The position numbers and the translations under genes were made by a program. 64,000 nucleotides of DNA from Isoptericola halotolerans (GTDB lineage: Bacteria > Actinomycetota > Actinomycetes > Actinomycetales > Cellulomonadaceae), in contig NZ_PVTX01000005.1 of NCBI RefSeq assembly GCF_003003075.1, positions 1 through 64,000 of the forward strand, read 5' to 3'. The notes under the pieces were generated by a model. That model was not told where the DNA came from. It worked only from the letters and a program-made list of their open reading frames with translations, and searched no databases. Below are positions 35,504 through 47,711 of this stretch, piece after piece. The first letter of the stretch is position 1. Every line of letters starts with the position of its first letter.

Positions 35504-35561
35504 TCGGCAGGAAGTCGCCTGTTCGGCAGAGAAGCCTGCCGAACAGGTCACTTCCTGCCGA
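35504..35561. repeat. Long palindrome P2, related to P1
   Basis: A 26-bp inverted repeat (35504-35529 and 35536-35561) with two central mismatches and a 6-nt loop. The right arm (ctgccgaacaggtcac then ttcctgccga) matches the right arm of P1 at about nine of ten positions. It lies between the start of the DUF559/AbiEi gene and the stop (35580) of the convergently placed stress-protein gene, so a terminator role for the latter is also possible. Confidence 0.8.
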
Positions 35562-35579
35562 TCCGATGCGCGGTGGTCG

Positions 35580-36446
35580 TCACCGGTCGCGCGGGGGCGC
35601 GTACGGGTCGTCCGGATCCGCGGAGGGGCCCGGCGCCGCGGTGGGACCGGTGGCGGGCGGCTGCGGGCCGGTGCGGGACGGGTCCTCGGGCAGGTCGGGA
35701 CCGGTGGCGGGCGGCTGCGGGTGCGACGGCCCCTCGCCGCCGGCCACCGAGGTGGTCGAGGAGCCGCTCGTGCCCGCCTCACCCGGCCCCGCGTCACGCG
35801 AGCCCGCGTCAGGCGCGCTCCCCTCGTCGGACCGTCCGGGAGCCTGCGTGCCGCCCGGGCGCATCGCCCCGTAGCGCGGGGCGCCGTCAGGCATGGTCCA
35901 CCGCGGGTCCGGAGCCGCCGGCGCGGCCGGCGCCACGGGGCGCTCGGGCGTGCGCTGCTTGCCGAGTCCGCTGGGCGAGCCCGCGAGCATCCGCCGCGCC
36001 TCGCCGGCCTGCTCGGGGGCGCAGAGGATCGCGTACGTCGAGGCGACGATCTGCGACTGGGAGGTGAAGTCCCGGCGCCCGCCGGTGAACGCGTAGGACA
36101 GCACGGAGAACATCAGGCCGAACCCGGCACCGAGGCCGAGCGCGACCAGCAGCACGCTCGTCGCCCCGCCCGCGAACAGGGTGAGCAGCAGGCCGACGAA
36201 GAACCCGAACCAGGCGCCGGACAGGGCGCCGGCGAGCGCCACGCGCCCGTACGTGAGCCGACCGGTGACGCGCTCGACCATGCGCAGGTCGGTGCCCACG
36301 ATCGTGACGTGCTGGACGGCGAACTTCTCGTCCGAGAGGTAGTCGACCGCCTTCTGCGCCTCGAGGTAGGAGTCGTAGGCGGCGATCTCCTCCCCCTTGG
36401 GCAGGGTCGGCACGCGGGGCACGACGGACTGACGACTCATGCTCAT
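35580..36446 (-). CDS. General-stress-protein-like membrane protein with Pro-rich tail
   Basis: A 288-residue protein. Residues 15-65 form the small alpha/beta domain of the YflT/general-stress-protein type (EEIAAYDSYLEAQKAVDYLSDEKFAVQHVTIVGTDLRMVERVTGRLTYG). Two Gly-rich membrane helices follow (about 75-97 and 100-120). A short cytoplasmic piece is then followed by about 130 residues of disordered Pro/Ala/Gly/Thr-rich sequence (repeated QPPATGP). The function is unknown. The start is ATG 36446; a second ATG lies 6 nt later. It stands divergent from nothing close by and ends beside P2. Confidence 0.78.
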   Translation of the reverse strand: MSMSRQSVVPRVPTLPKGEEIAAYDSYLEAQKAVDYLSDEKFAVQHVTIVGTDLRMVERVTGRLTYGRVALAGALSGAWFGFFVGLLLTLFAGGATSVLLVALGLGAGFGLMFSVLSYAFTGGRRDFTSQSQIVASTYAILCAPEQAGEARRMLAGSPSGLGKQRTPERPVAPAAPAAPDPRWTMPDGAPRYGAMRPGGTQAPGRSDEGSAPDAGSRDAGPGEAGTSGSSTTSVAGGEGPSHPQPPATGPDLPEDPSRTGPQPPATGPTAAPGPSADPDDPYAPPRDR

Positions 36447-36532
36447 CTGCCCAGTATCCCGCACGGGACCACGGGACGGCTACACGTGGTGACTGCCCGT
36501 CGTGGCGGCGCGGGTCGACCGCTCGGGCACGC

Positions 36533-39387
<2,855 letters not shown>

Positions 39388-39397
<10 letters not shown>

Positions 39398-40341
39398 ACG
39401 AAGTCCTCCTGCGTGACGACGGTGCCCTGGGCGGCCAGCCGGGCGAGGCGCAGCGCGCCGTCGAGCGGGTCGCCCTGCGCGGCACGGACCTCGACGTCGG
39501 GGCGCCGCGCGGCCACGCCGTCCGCGAACGCCGCGGTGAGCGCTCCCCCGGCCTGCGCCATCCCCCCGGTGAGCGCGACGAGCGGGGGCAGGTCGTCGCC
39601 GAGCGCGGCGAGCACGCTGACGGCTGCCGCGTCGCCGGCCGCCGCCAGCACGGCGCGCGCGGTCGCGTCGCCGGCCGTGGCCAGTCCCGCGACGTCGGCG
39701 GCGAAGGCCGCCAGCACCCCCGCCCGGTCCGGCCGGGGGTAGAGCTGGCCCGGCCAGGTCGACGGCTCGCCGAAGCGCCGGCGTCCCGCCTCCAGGAGCG
39801 CGGCGCCGGCCATGTCGATGCCGTCGGCCGTGCGCAACGCGGCCTCGAGGCCCTGGCGCCCGACCCACGCACCGCTGCCCCGGTCACCGAGCAGGTGGCC
39901 CCAGCCGTCCACGCGACGCCACCGGGTCCCGCTGCCCGGACCGCCGTGCCCGACGGCGATCGCCCCGGTGCCGAGGGCGACGACGGCACCGCCGGCGCCG
40001 CCGAGGGCGCCGAGGTGCGCCGTCACCGCGTCGACCGCGACGGCGGCCGGAGCCGACACCTCCTGCGCGACGGCGGCCACGAGGTCCTCGGGGTGCTCGA
40101 CCAGGGAGGCCAGGCCCGTCGCCCCGACGCCGACGCCGTCCAGCGCCGCCGTCTCCCGCGGCCACCGTGCGGCGGCCTCCCGGAGCAGCCCTCGCACCAC
40201 CCGGGTCACGCTGCTGCCCTGCACCCCGATCTCGACGGGGCCGCCCGTGAGCTCGTCGCGGGTGGCGCCGTCGGACCGGCGCAGGGCGACCCGGCTGCCC
40301 GACCCGCCGACGTCGAGGCCCAGGACCGTCAGGACCGTCAC
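39388..40341 (-). CDS. N-acetylglucosamine kinase (BadF/BadG/NAGK ATPase family)
   Basis: A 317-residue sugar kinase of the ASKHA fold. The phosphate-1 loop is LGLDVGGSGSRVAL, the central loop VVALGTGAIAVGHG, the DRGSGAW segment GHLLGDRGSGAWVGRQGLEAAL is typical of GlcNAc/glucosamine kinases, and the adenosine loop is ALTGGMAQAGG. It would phosphorylate GlcNAc (or MurNAc) to the 6-phosphate. The GTG start overlaps the murQ stop by 4 bases and the stop overlaps the dehydrogenase start. These overlaps indicate one translational unit for amino-sugar recycling. Confidence 0.87.
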
Positions 40342-41261
40342 GGCTCTCCCGCCGGTGCGTGCACGGCCCGCAACGCCTCGCGCACGGCCCCGGCGTGCCG
40401 CCCCAGCAGCTCGCGCGCCCGCTCGACGTCGACGTCGCCGAGGGCCACGACGATGGCGACCTTCAGGTCGCCGTCGGTCCGGCCGAGCAGCTCGTGCGCC
40501 GCGGCGTTGTCCAGCCCCGTGGCCTCGCACAGGATCCGCACCGTCCGCTCGCGCAGCTTGGCGTTGGTCGCGACCACGGAGACCATGAGGTTGCTCCACG
40601 TGCGGCCGACGGCGATCATGAGCGCCGTCGAGAACCCGTTGAGCACGAGCTTCTGGGCGGTGCCGGCCTTGAGACGGGTGGAGCCGGTGATGGCCTCGGG
40701 CCCGGTGGCCAGCGCGATGTCGGTGTCCGCGAACCGTGCCAGCGGCGCACGCGGGTTGCTGGAGACGAGCACCGTGTACGCGCCGCCCGCCCGGGCGGCC
40801 TCCAGCGCCCCGCCGACGTAGGGCGTGGACCCGCTCGCGGCCAGACCGATCGCCAGGTCGTCGGGCCCGAGGGCGGCTCCGGCGCGGCGCCCGTCCTCGA
40901 CCGAGTCCTCCGCGTTCTCGACGGCGCTCACCAGCGCCTCAGCCCCGCCCGCGACGTGCCCGACGACGCGTCCCGGCTCGAGGTTGAACGTGGGCAGGAG
41001 CTCGCTGGCGTCGAGCACCCCGAGGCGTCCGGAGGTCCCGGCACCGAAGTAGTGGACGCTCCCGCCGCGCCGGAACCGCTCGGCCGCGAGGTCGACGACG
41101 CGGGCGAGCTCGGGCAGGACCGCGGCGACCGCGCCGACGGCCACGTGGTCCTCGCTGTTGAGCAGGCGCAGGACCTCCAGCGTGCCGAGCGCGTCGAGGT
41201 CCTCGGTGGCGGGGTTGCGCCCCTCCGTCGGGGGCAGCGCGTCGGGGTTGTCGGTGTCCAT
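40338..41261 (-). CDS. murQ: N-acetylmuramic acid 6-phosphate etherase
   Basis: A 307-residue lyase that cleaves the lactyl ether of MurNAc-6-P to GlcNAc-6-P and D-lactate. Signatures are the N-terminal TEGRNPATEDLD, the SIS-domain phosphate site YFGAGTSGRLGVLDASELLPTF with the catalytic Glu, and STRLKAGTAQKLVLNGFSTALMI. TGL followed by a helical C-terminus (AHELLGRTDGDLKVAIV) is also typical. It lies 35 bp downstream of the symporter and is overlapped with the GlcNAc kinase. Confidence 0.95.
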   Translation of the reverse strand: MDTDNPDALPPTEGRNPATEDLDALGTLEVLRLLNSEDHVAVGAVAAVLPELARVVDLAAERFRRGGSVHYFGAGTSGRLGVLDASELLPTFNLEPGRVVGHVAGGAEALVSAVENAEDSVEDGRRAGAALGPDDLAIGLAASGSTPYVGGALEAARAGGAYTVLVSSNPRAPLARFADTDIALATGPEAITGSTRLKAGTAQKLVLNGFSTALMIAVGRTWSNLMVSVVATNAKLRERTVRILCEATGLDNAAAHELLGRTDGDLKVAIVVALGDVDVERARELLGRHAGAVREALRAVHAPAGEP

Positions 41262-41296
41262 GTCGTCCTGTTCTCTCGTCTCGGGGTGGCCGGGGC

Positions 41297-42796
41297 TCAC
41301 CGCGTCAGTGCGGGCTCGGCCGCCTCGGCGGCCGGTGTGCGGTGGCGCAGCGACAGCAGCCCGCCGACCACGAACGTGACGATCACGCCCAGCAACGGGT
41401 ACCACTGCCAGGCCACCCACACCTCGCCGGTCACGAACTTCTCCATGACGAAGAAGAACGCGTTGACGGCGACGGCGGCGACGAACGCGACGTTCGCGTC
41501 CAGGGCGTCCGCCCGCTTGTTGAGGATGCCGAACACGAACGCACCGAGCAGACCACCGTAGGTGATGCCCGCGATGCCGAGGGCGAGGATGACGATGTTG
41601 CCCTCGTCGGAGCGGAAGAACGCGGCGGGCGCGATGAACGCGAGGCCCCAGCCGATCGTGGCCCAGCGCCCCACCCGCAGGCCCTGGGCGTCCGTGACGG
41701 GTGTCTTCTTGAAGCGTCCGTACACGTCGGTGACCGTCGAGGAGGACAGCGCCGACAGCGACGAGGACAGCGTCGACATCGCGGCGGCGAGGATGCCGGC
41801 GAGCAGCAGGCCCGAGACGCCCTGCGGCAGCCCCTCGACGATGAACTTCGGGAACACCTCGTCGTCGCGGGTCAGGCCGAGCTGGTCGGGGCTCATGCCC
41901 TGGTAGTAGCCCCAGAGGGCGAGGCCCACGAGCAGGAACACCGCGAACTGGAAGAACACGATGACGCCGGACCAGATCAGCGCCTTCTGCGCCTCCACCT
42001 TGGACCGGCACGTCAGCAGGCGCTGCACCACGAGCTGGTCCGCCCCGTGGGAGGCCATCGCGAACACGGCGCCACCGATCAGCGACGGGACGAACGACGA
42101 CGCGTCGGAGATCGGGTTGCCGGAGAAGACGAACATGGTGAGCTTGCCCGCGTCGGCCGCGTCGGCGAACCAGCCCCCGCCGGTCGTCACGGACACGACG
42201 ATGATCGTCAGCACCCCGCCCAGCACGTAGAGGAACATCTGCGCGACGTCGACCCACACCACGGCCCGGATGCCGCCGATGAACGTGTACAGGATCGTCA
42301 CGACGGCGAGCACCACGATGATCGTGAAGTAGTTCGCCTGGATACCCATCCCGTCGAGGATGAGCTTCAGGGGGATCGCGGCGGCCAGGACGCGGACGCC
42401 GTCGGCCAGGAGGCGGGTGACGAGGAACGTCACGCCCGCCGTCGTCTGCGTGCTCCGGCCGAACCGCTTGCCGAGGTAGGCGTAGGCCGTGACCATCTCA
42501 CCGTCGTAGTAGCGCGGCAGCATGAAGAACGCCACGATCACGCGCCCGATGATGTAGCCGAGCGCCACCTGCAGGTAGGAGATGTCGCCCAAGAAGCTCA
42601 TCACGGGGATGCCGACGACCGTCAGGGCACTGGTCTCGGTCGCGACGACCGAGAGGCAGACGGCCCACCACGGCAGGTTGCGCCCACCCAGGAAGTAGTC
42701 CTGGAGCCCTTTCTGCTTGCCGCTCAGCCGGAGGCCCAACCAGGCCGTGGCACCGAGGTAGGCGATGATCACCAGCAGGTCGAGTGTCTGCAGCAT
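41297..42796 (-). CDS. Sodium:solute symporter (SSS family), probably for murein sugars
   Basis: A 499-residue, 13-helix-type SSS transporter. The start MLQTLDLLVIIAYLGATAWLGL is the first helix. DYFLGGRNLPWWAVCLSVVATETSALTVVGIP is the core helix-break region that holds sodium ligands. RLLADGVRVLAAAIPL and GILAAAMSTLSSSLSALSSSTVTDVYG are conserved in the sialic-acid/sugar-like branch. Its place between anmK and murQ suggests it imports anhydroMurNAc, MurNAc or GlcNAc. The substrate itself is inferred only from context. Confidence 0.88.
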   Translation of the reverse strand: MLQTLDLLVIIAYLGATAWLGLRLSGKQKGLQDYFLGGRNLPWWAVCLSVVATETSALTVVGIPVMSFLGDISYLQVALGYIIGRVIVAFFMLPRYYDGEMVTAYAYLGKRFGRSTQTTAGVTFLVTRLLADGVRVLAAAIPLKLILDGMGIQANYFTIIVVLAVVTILYTFIGGIRAVVWVDVAQMFLYVLGGVLTIIVVSVTTGGGWFADAADAGKLTMFVFSGNPISDASSFVPSLIGGAVFAMASHGADQLVVQRLLTCRSKVEAQKALIWSGVIVFFQFAVFLLVGLALWGYYQGMSPDQLGLTRDDEVFPKFIVEGLPQGVSGLLLAGILAAAMSTLSSSLSALSSSTVTDVYGRFKKTPVTDAQGLRVGRWATIGWGLAFIAPAAFFRSDEGNIVILALGIAGITYGGLLGAFVFGILNKRADALDANVAFVAAVAVNAFFFVMEKFVTGEVWVAWQWYPLLGVIVTFVVGGLLSLRHRTPAAEAAEPALTR

Positions 42797-42852
42797 GCCG
42801 TGTCTCCTTCGTCAGGATGCGTCGATGGGGGGTAGCGGTGAGGGTGCTCGGG

Positions 42853-44046
42853 TCAGCGCGCGAGGCGCAGGCGCCGGGGGCCGTCGTCGCGCGGCTCGGG
42901 GAGCCGCAGCGGCGCGGAGCCGGGGGTGAACCTCCCGGCGACGGTGCCGTGCGAGGCCCCGGTGACGCTGGGCAGCGTGGCCGGCAGGCCGTGCCAGGAC
43001 AGCCAGCCGACGAGCGCCATGAGGCAGGCCTCCTTGGCCGCCTCGGGCAGACCGAGAGCGTCGTGCGTGGTGCCGACGGCCACGCCGGAGCCCAGCTCGC
43101 GACGCAGGGCCGCCATGAGCGTCGGGTTCCGGGTGCCGCCGCCGGAGGCGACCACGGACCGCACGCCGTACCGGTGGCACGCGTCCGCGACGGTCCGTGC
43201 GGTGAGCGTGGTGAGCGTCGCGATGACGTCGTGGTCGTCCAGGCCGCCGTGCGCGGCGAGGAAGCGGTCGAGGTACGCGGCGTGGAACAGCTCCTTGCCG
43301 GTCGACTTCGGCGCGGGCAGCGCGTAGTACGGCTCGGCGAGGAGGTCATCGAGCAGCGCCGGCACGACGACGCCGCGCGCCGCGAGGGCGCCGCCGGTGT
43401 CGACACCGCGCGGGTCGCCGCTCATCCGGCGGGCCATGACGTCGATGAGCGCGTTGGCCGGTCCGGTGTCGAACGCGACCGTGTCGCGGGACGGCGCCAC
43501 GACGGTCACGTTGGCGATCCCGCCGAGGTTCAGGGCCGCCGTCGGCACGTCGGCGCCGGCGAGGAGCAGGTGGTCGAGCATCCCCGCCAGCGGCGCGCCC
43601 TGGCCGCCGGCGGCGACGTCGCGCGACCGGACGTCGGACAGCACGGGGCTGCCGGTGCGCTCCGCGACCCAGGCGGGCTGCCCGATCTGCCACGTCCCCG
43701 TGACGGCTCCGTCGTGGACGTCGTGGCGCACCGTCTGGCCGTGCATCACCACGAGGTCCGCCGTCACGCCGGCGCGGGCGCAGGCGTCCGCGACGGCGTC
43801 CGCGCACGCCTGCCCGAACCGTGTGTCGACGCTGCTCACCAGCGCGAGCGGCACGTCCCGCGGCTCGAGGAGCCGCAGGATGTCGAGCCCGAGCTCCTCG
43901 TCGAACTCCACCTCGCGGAAGTCGAGCACGTCCATCGCCAGCTCGCCGCCGGGCGCGGTGTCGTCGGACTCGTCGAGCGTGAGCTCGACCAGGGCGACGT
44001 CGAGGGCGTCGGCCGAGGTCCCGGCCATGAGTCCGGCGACGATCAT
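42853..44046 (-). CDS. anmK: Anhydro-N-acetylmuramic acid kinase
   Basis: A 397-residue ASKHA-fold kinase that opens the 1,6-anhydro ring of anhMurNAc while phosphorylating it to MurNAc-6-P. Motifs are GLMAGTSADALDVALVEL (usually GLMSGTSxDGID), VVMHGQTVRHD, GTWQIGQPAWVAERTG, ALNLGGIANVT, FDTGPANALID and VASGGGTRNPTLM. Recycling of anhydro sugars released by lytic transglycosylases is implied. The ATG overlaps the GntR stop (ATGA). The symporter gene follows after 56 bp. Confidence 0.94.
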   Translation of the reverse strand: MIVAGLMAGTSADALDVALVELTLDESDDTAPGGELAMDVLDFREVEFDEELGLDILRLLEPRDVPLALVSSVDTRFGQACADAVADACARAGVTADLVVMHGQTVRHDVHDGAVTGTWQIGQPAWVAERTGSPVLSDVRSRDVAAGGQGAPLAGMLDHLLLAGADVPTAALNLGGIANVTVVAPSRDTVAFDTGPANALIDVMARRMSGDPRGVDTGGALAARGVVVPALLDDLLAEPYYALPAPKSTGKELFHAAYLDRFLAAHGGLDDHDVIATLTTLTARTVADACHRYGVRSVVASGGGTRNPTLMAALRRELGSGVAVGTTHDALGLPEAAKEACLMALVGWLSWHGLPATLPSVTGASHGTVAGRFTPGSAPLRLPEPRDDGPRRLRLAR

Positions 44047-44762
44047 CGGTCCTCCTCCTGGCTGCCGGGGACCGACAGCTCCGTACGGATCTTGTAGCGG
44101 TCGCCCCGGTACACGGACCGGACGAACTCGATCACCTCGCCGTGCCGTCCCCACGACGTCCGCTCGAACTGCAGGGCGGGCGTGTGCACCGGGACGTCGA
44201 GGTCGCGCGCCTCCTGCGCGTCGACGACCGTCGGCTCGGCGGTCTGCACGGCGCGCGCGAGGACGATGCCGTAGCGCTCGCCCAGCAGCTCGTAGAACGA
44301 CCGGTCCTCGAGGTCGGCCGCCACCAGGCCGGGCACCAGAGCGGCCGGGACGTGCAGCTCCTCGACCGCCATCGGCTCGTCGTCGGCGAGGCGCAGCCGG
44401 GTGATCTGCACGACGTCGTCCGACGCCGCGACCTTCAGCCGCCGACCGGTGCGAGCACCGACCGGGCCGACCTCGAAGGTGAGCGTGCGCGCCCCGGGTC
44501 GGAGCCCGCGGGCCCGCATGTCCTCGGAGAACGAGCTGGCCATGAGGCCTTGCGACAGCTTGGGCCCGAGGGCGAAGACCCCGGCGCCGTGCCGGCGGCG
44601 GACGGCTCCGCGCACCACGAGCTCGTCGATGGCGCGCCGCAGCGTCATGCGCGAGACGCCGAGGCTCTGCGCCAGGTCGCGCTCGGGCGGGAGCTGCTCC
44701 CCGGCCGCCATCGTGTCGAGGCGGTCGAGGATCTGGTCACGCACGGCGTGGTACTTGGTCAC
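44043..44762 (-). CDS. GntR/HutC-family regulator of the murein-sugar operon (DasR/NagR-like)
   Basis: A 239-residue regulator. The N-terminal winged helix of GntR type (about 5-65; GEQLPPERDLAQSLGVSRMTLRRAIDELVVRGAVRRRHGAGVFA) is followed by a UTRA domain (about 85-235; RARGLRPGARTLTFEVG, EELHVPAALVPGL, ALQFERTSWGRHGEVIEFVRSVYRGDRY). HutC/DasR-type regulators bind phosphorylated amino sugars. It is the first gene of the operon and overlaps anmK, so it is probably autoregulatory. The GTG start has no better alternative; an upstream ATG is out of frame. A dre-like site lies at 44789-44804. Confidence 0.9.
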   Translation of the reverse strand: MTKYHAVRDQILDRLDTMAAGEQLPPERDLAQSLGVSRMTLRRAIDELVVRGAVRRRHGAGVFALGPKLSQGLMASSFSEDMRARGLRPGARTLTFEVGPVGARTGRRLKVAASDDVVQITRLRLADDEPMAVEELHVPAALVPGLVAADLEDRSFYELLGERYGIVLARAVQTAEPTVVDAQEARDLDVPVHTPALQFERTSWGRHGEVIEFVRSVYRGDRYKIRTELSVPGSQEEDR

Positions 44763-44788
44763 CGGGCCATTGAGTCACAGAACGGGGA

Positions 44789-44804
44789 TCAGATCAAGAC
44801 CACT
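44789..44804. promoter_or_regulatory. dre-like operator for a DasR/NagR-type regulator
   Basis: TCAGATCAAGACCACT matches 12 of 16 positions of the DasR consensus ACTGGTCTAGACCACT, with the right half (AGACCACT) perfect. It is located 27 bp upstream of the GntR gene start and between divergent genes. A second, partial half-like element (ctggactaga) continues to 44812. Confidence 0.5.
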
Positions 44805-44874
44805 GGACTAGATTTGCGCGCACGGCGCCCCTGCACCGACCCTCGCGCCCGGTCACGGTCCGTAGGATCGGGGC

Positions 44875-46056
44875 ATGGCTTCACCCACCCCCGACCTCGA
44901 GGCGCGCGTCCGGGACGCACTGTCCGCCGTCGTCGACCCCGAGATCCGCCGCCCCCTGACCGAGCTGAACATGATCCGCTCGGTCACGGTGGACGCAGCG
45001 AGCACCACCGGGACGGCGGCCGACGGCGGCGAGACGTCCGGCGCGCACGTCACGGTGGGCGTGGACCTGACCATCGCCGGGTGCCCCATGAAGTCGACGC
45101 TGGTGCGCGACGTGACGGCGGCGACCGCGCGGGTCGAGGGCGTCGGCACGGTCGACGTCGAGCTCGGCGTCATGACCCCCGAGCAGCGCAAGTCCCTGCG
45201 GTCCCAGCTCCGCGGCGGTGCCGGCGACCCGGTGATCCCCTTCGCGCAGGCGGGCTCCCTCACCAAGGTCTTCGCCGTCGCGTCGGGCAAGGGCGGCGTC
45301 GGGAAGTCGTCCGTGACCGCGAACCTCGCGGCGGCGATGGCCGCCGACGGCCTGAACGTCGGCGTGCTGGACGCCGACATCTACGGCTTCTCGATCCCCC
45401 GGATGCTGGGCGTCGACCGGCAGCCCACCAGGGTGGACTCGATGCTCCTGCCGCCGATCGCGCACGGCGTGAAGGTCGTCTCGATCGGCATGTTCGTGCC
45501 CGCCGGCCAGCCCGTCGTGTGGCGGGGCCCGATGCTGCACCGGGCGCTCGAGCAGTTCCTGGCCGACGTGTTCTGGGGCGACCTCGACGTGCTGCTGCTG
45601 GACCTGCCGCCCGGCACCGGCGACATCGCCATCTCCGTGGCGCAGCTCCTGCCGGGCAGCGAGATCGTCGTGGTGACGACGCCCCAGGTGGCCGCCGCGG
45701 AGGTGGCCGAGCGCGCCGGGTCGATCGCCACCCAGACGTCGCAGGGCGTGGTCGGCGTCGTGGAGAACATGTCGTGGCTGGCCCAGCCGGACGGGACCCG
45801 GCTGGAGATCTTCGGTTCCGGCGGCGGGTCGCGGGTCGCGGAGCGCCTCACCGAGACGGTCGGCACCGAGGTCCCGCTCCTCGGCCAGATCCCGCTGGAC
45901 GTGTCCGTCCGCGAGGGCGGCGACGAGGGCACGCCCGTGGTGCTCACCGCACCCGACTCCCCCGGCGCACAGGTGCTGCGCGACGTGGCGCGCCGGCTGG
46001 CCGGTCGGGCACGCGGCCTGGCGGGCAGGCAGCTCGGCGTCACACCCGTCGGCTGA
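44875..46056 (+). CDS. mrp: Mrp/NBP35-family iron-sulfur cluster carrier ATPase
   Basis: A 393-residue P-loop protein. The N-terminal DUF59/MIP18 domain (about 8-105; VVDPEIRRPLTELNMI, TIAGCPMKS) is fused to a ParA/MinD-like ATPase with deviant Walker A GKGGVGKSS. It also has VLDADIYGFSIPRMLG, WRGPMLHRALEQF and DLPPGTGDIAISV. It carries or inserts Fe-S clusters. The C-terminal CxxC of some Mrp proteins is absent. TAGGAT (44863-44868) ends 6 nt before the ATG and there is no Shine-Dalgarno: a leaderless arrangement. It is divergent from the GntR gene. Confidence 0.92.
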   Translation: MASPTPDLEARVRDALSAVVDPEIRRPLTELNMIRSVTVDAASTTGTAADGGETSGAHVTVGVDLTIAGCPMKSTLVRDVTAATARVEGVGTVDVELGVMTPEQRKSLRSQLRGGAGDPVIPFAQAGSLTKVFAVASGKGGVGKSSVTANLAAAMAADGLNVGVLDADIYGFSIPRMLGVDRQPTRVDSMLLPPIAHGVKVVSIGMFVPAGQPVVWRGPMLHRALEQFLADVFWGDLDVLLLDLPPGTGDIAISVAQLLPGSEIVVVTTPQVAAAEVAERAGSIATQTSQGVVGVVENMSWLAQPDGTRLEIFGSGGGSRVAERLTETVGTEVPLLGQIPLDVSVREGGDEGTPVVLTAPDSPGAQVLRDVARRLAGRARGLAGRQLGVTPVG

Positions 46057-46145
46057 GCCGCGGGCCCGGCAGACCGGCGGGCCTGCCGACCGCTCGGCCG
46101 AGATGCCGTCCCGGAGGGACCGGCGGATCAGCGATACTGGGCGCC

Positions 46146-47375
<1,230 letters not shown>

Positions 47376-47424
47376 GCGCACGTCGGCACCGGGCTGCCGT
47401 CCCCGCCCGCCGCGCCTCAGGAGA

Positions 47425-47685
47425 TCATGCGGGCGGGTCGTCGCGACCCTCGCCCCGGCGGAGCTGGGCGAGCACGTCGTCGAAGAACGAGCGCACCTCT
47501 TCCCACCGGACGGTGGCGTTGGCGAGGTGTTCCTCGAGACGGTCGATCTCGGCGTGCTGCGCGTCCTGGCGGCGGCGCTCGGCCAGCTCGCGGCGCACCT
47601 CGGCCAGCTTGGCCTCCGCCTCGGCCACGATCCGCTCGAGCTCGCGCTCGACGGCGACGGCGTCCTCCGGCTTCCCGGCCGTCAT
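47425..47685 (-). CDS. Small coiled-coil protein of unknown function
   Basis: An 86-residue, highly charged protein. Residues about 10-70 form a continuous amphipathic helix (ERELERIVAEAEAKLAEVRRELAERRR), with no cysteine, signal or membrane segment. It was not recognised as a named family. ATG 47685 is preceded by GGTGA. It lies 26 bp after the phosphate transporter on the same strand, so it may be co-transcribed with it and share phosphate control. Coding status rests on a clean frame and typical codon bias. Confidence 0.6.
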   Translation of the reverse strand: MTAGKPEDAVAVERELERIVAEAEAKLAEVRRELAERRRQDAQHAEIDRLEEHLANATVRWEEVRSFFDDVLAQLRRGEGRDDPPA

Positions 47686-47711
47686 GGGGTCACCTGCCCG
47701 TCCGTGCGGGC

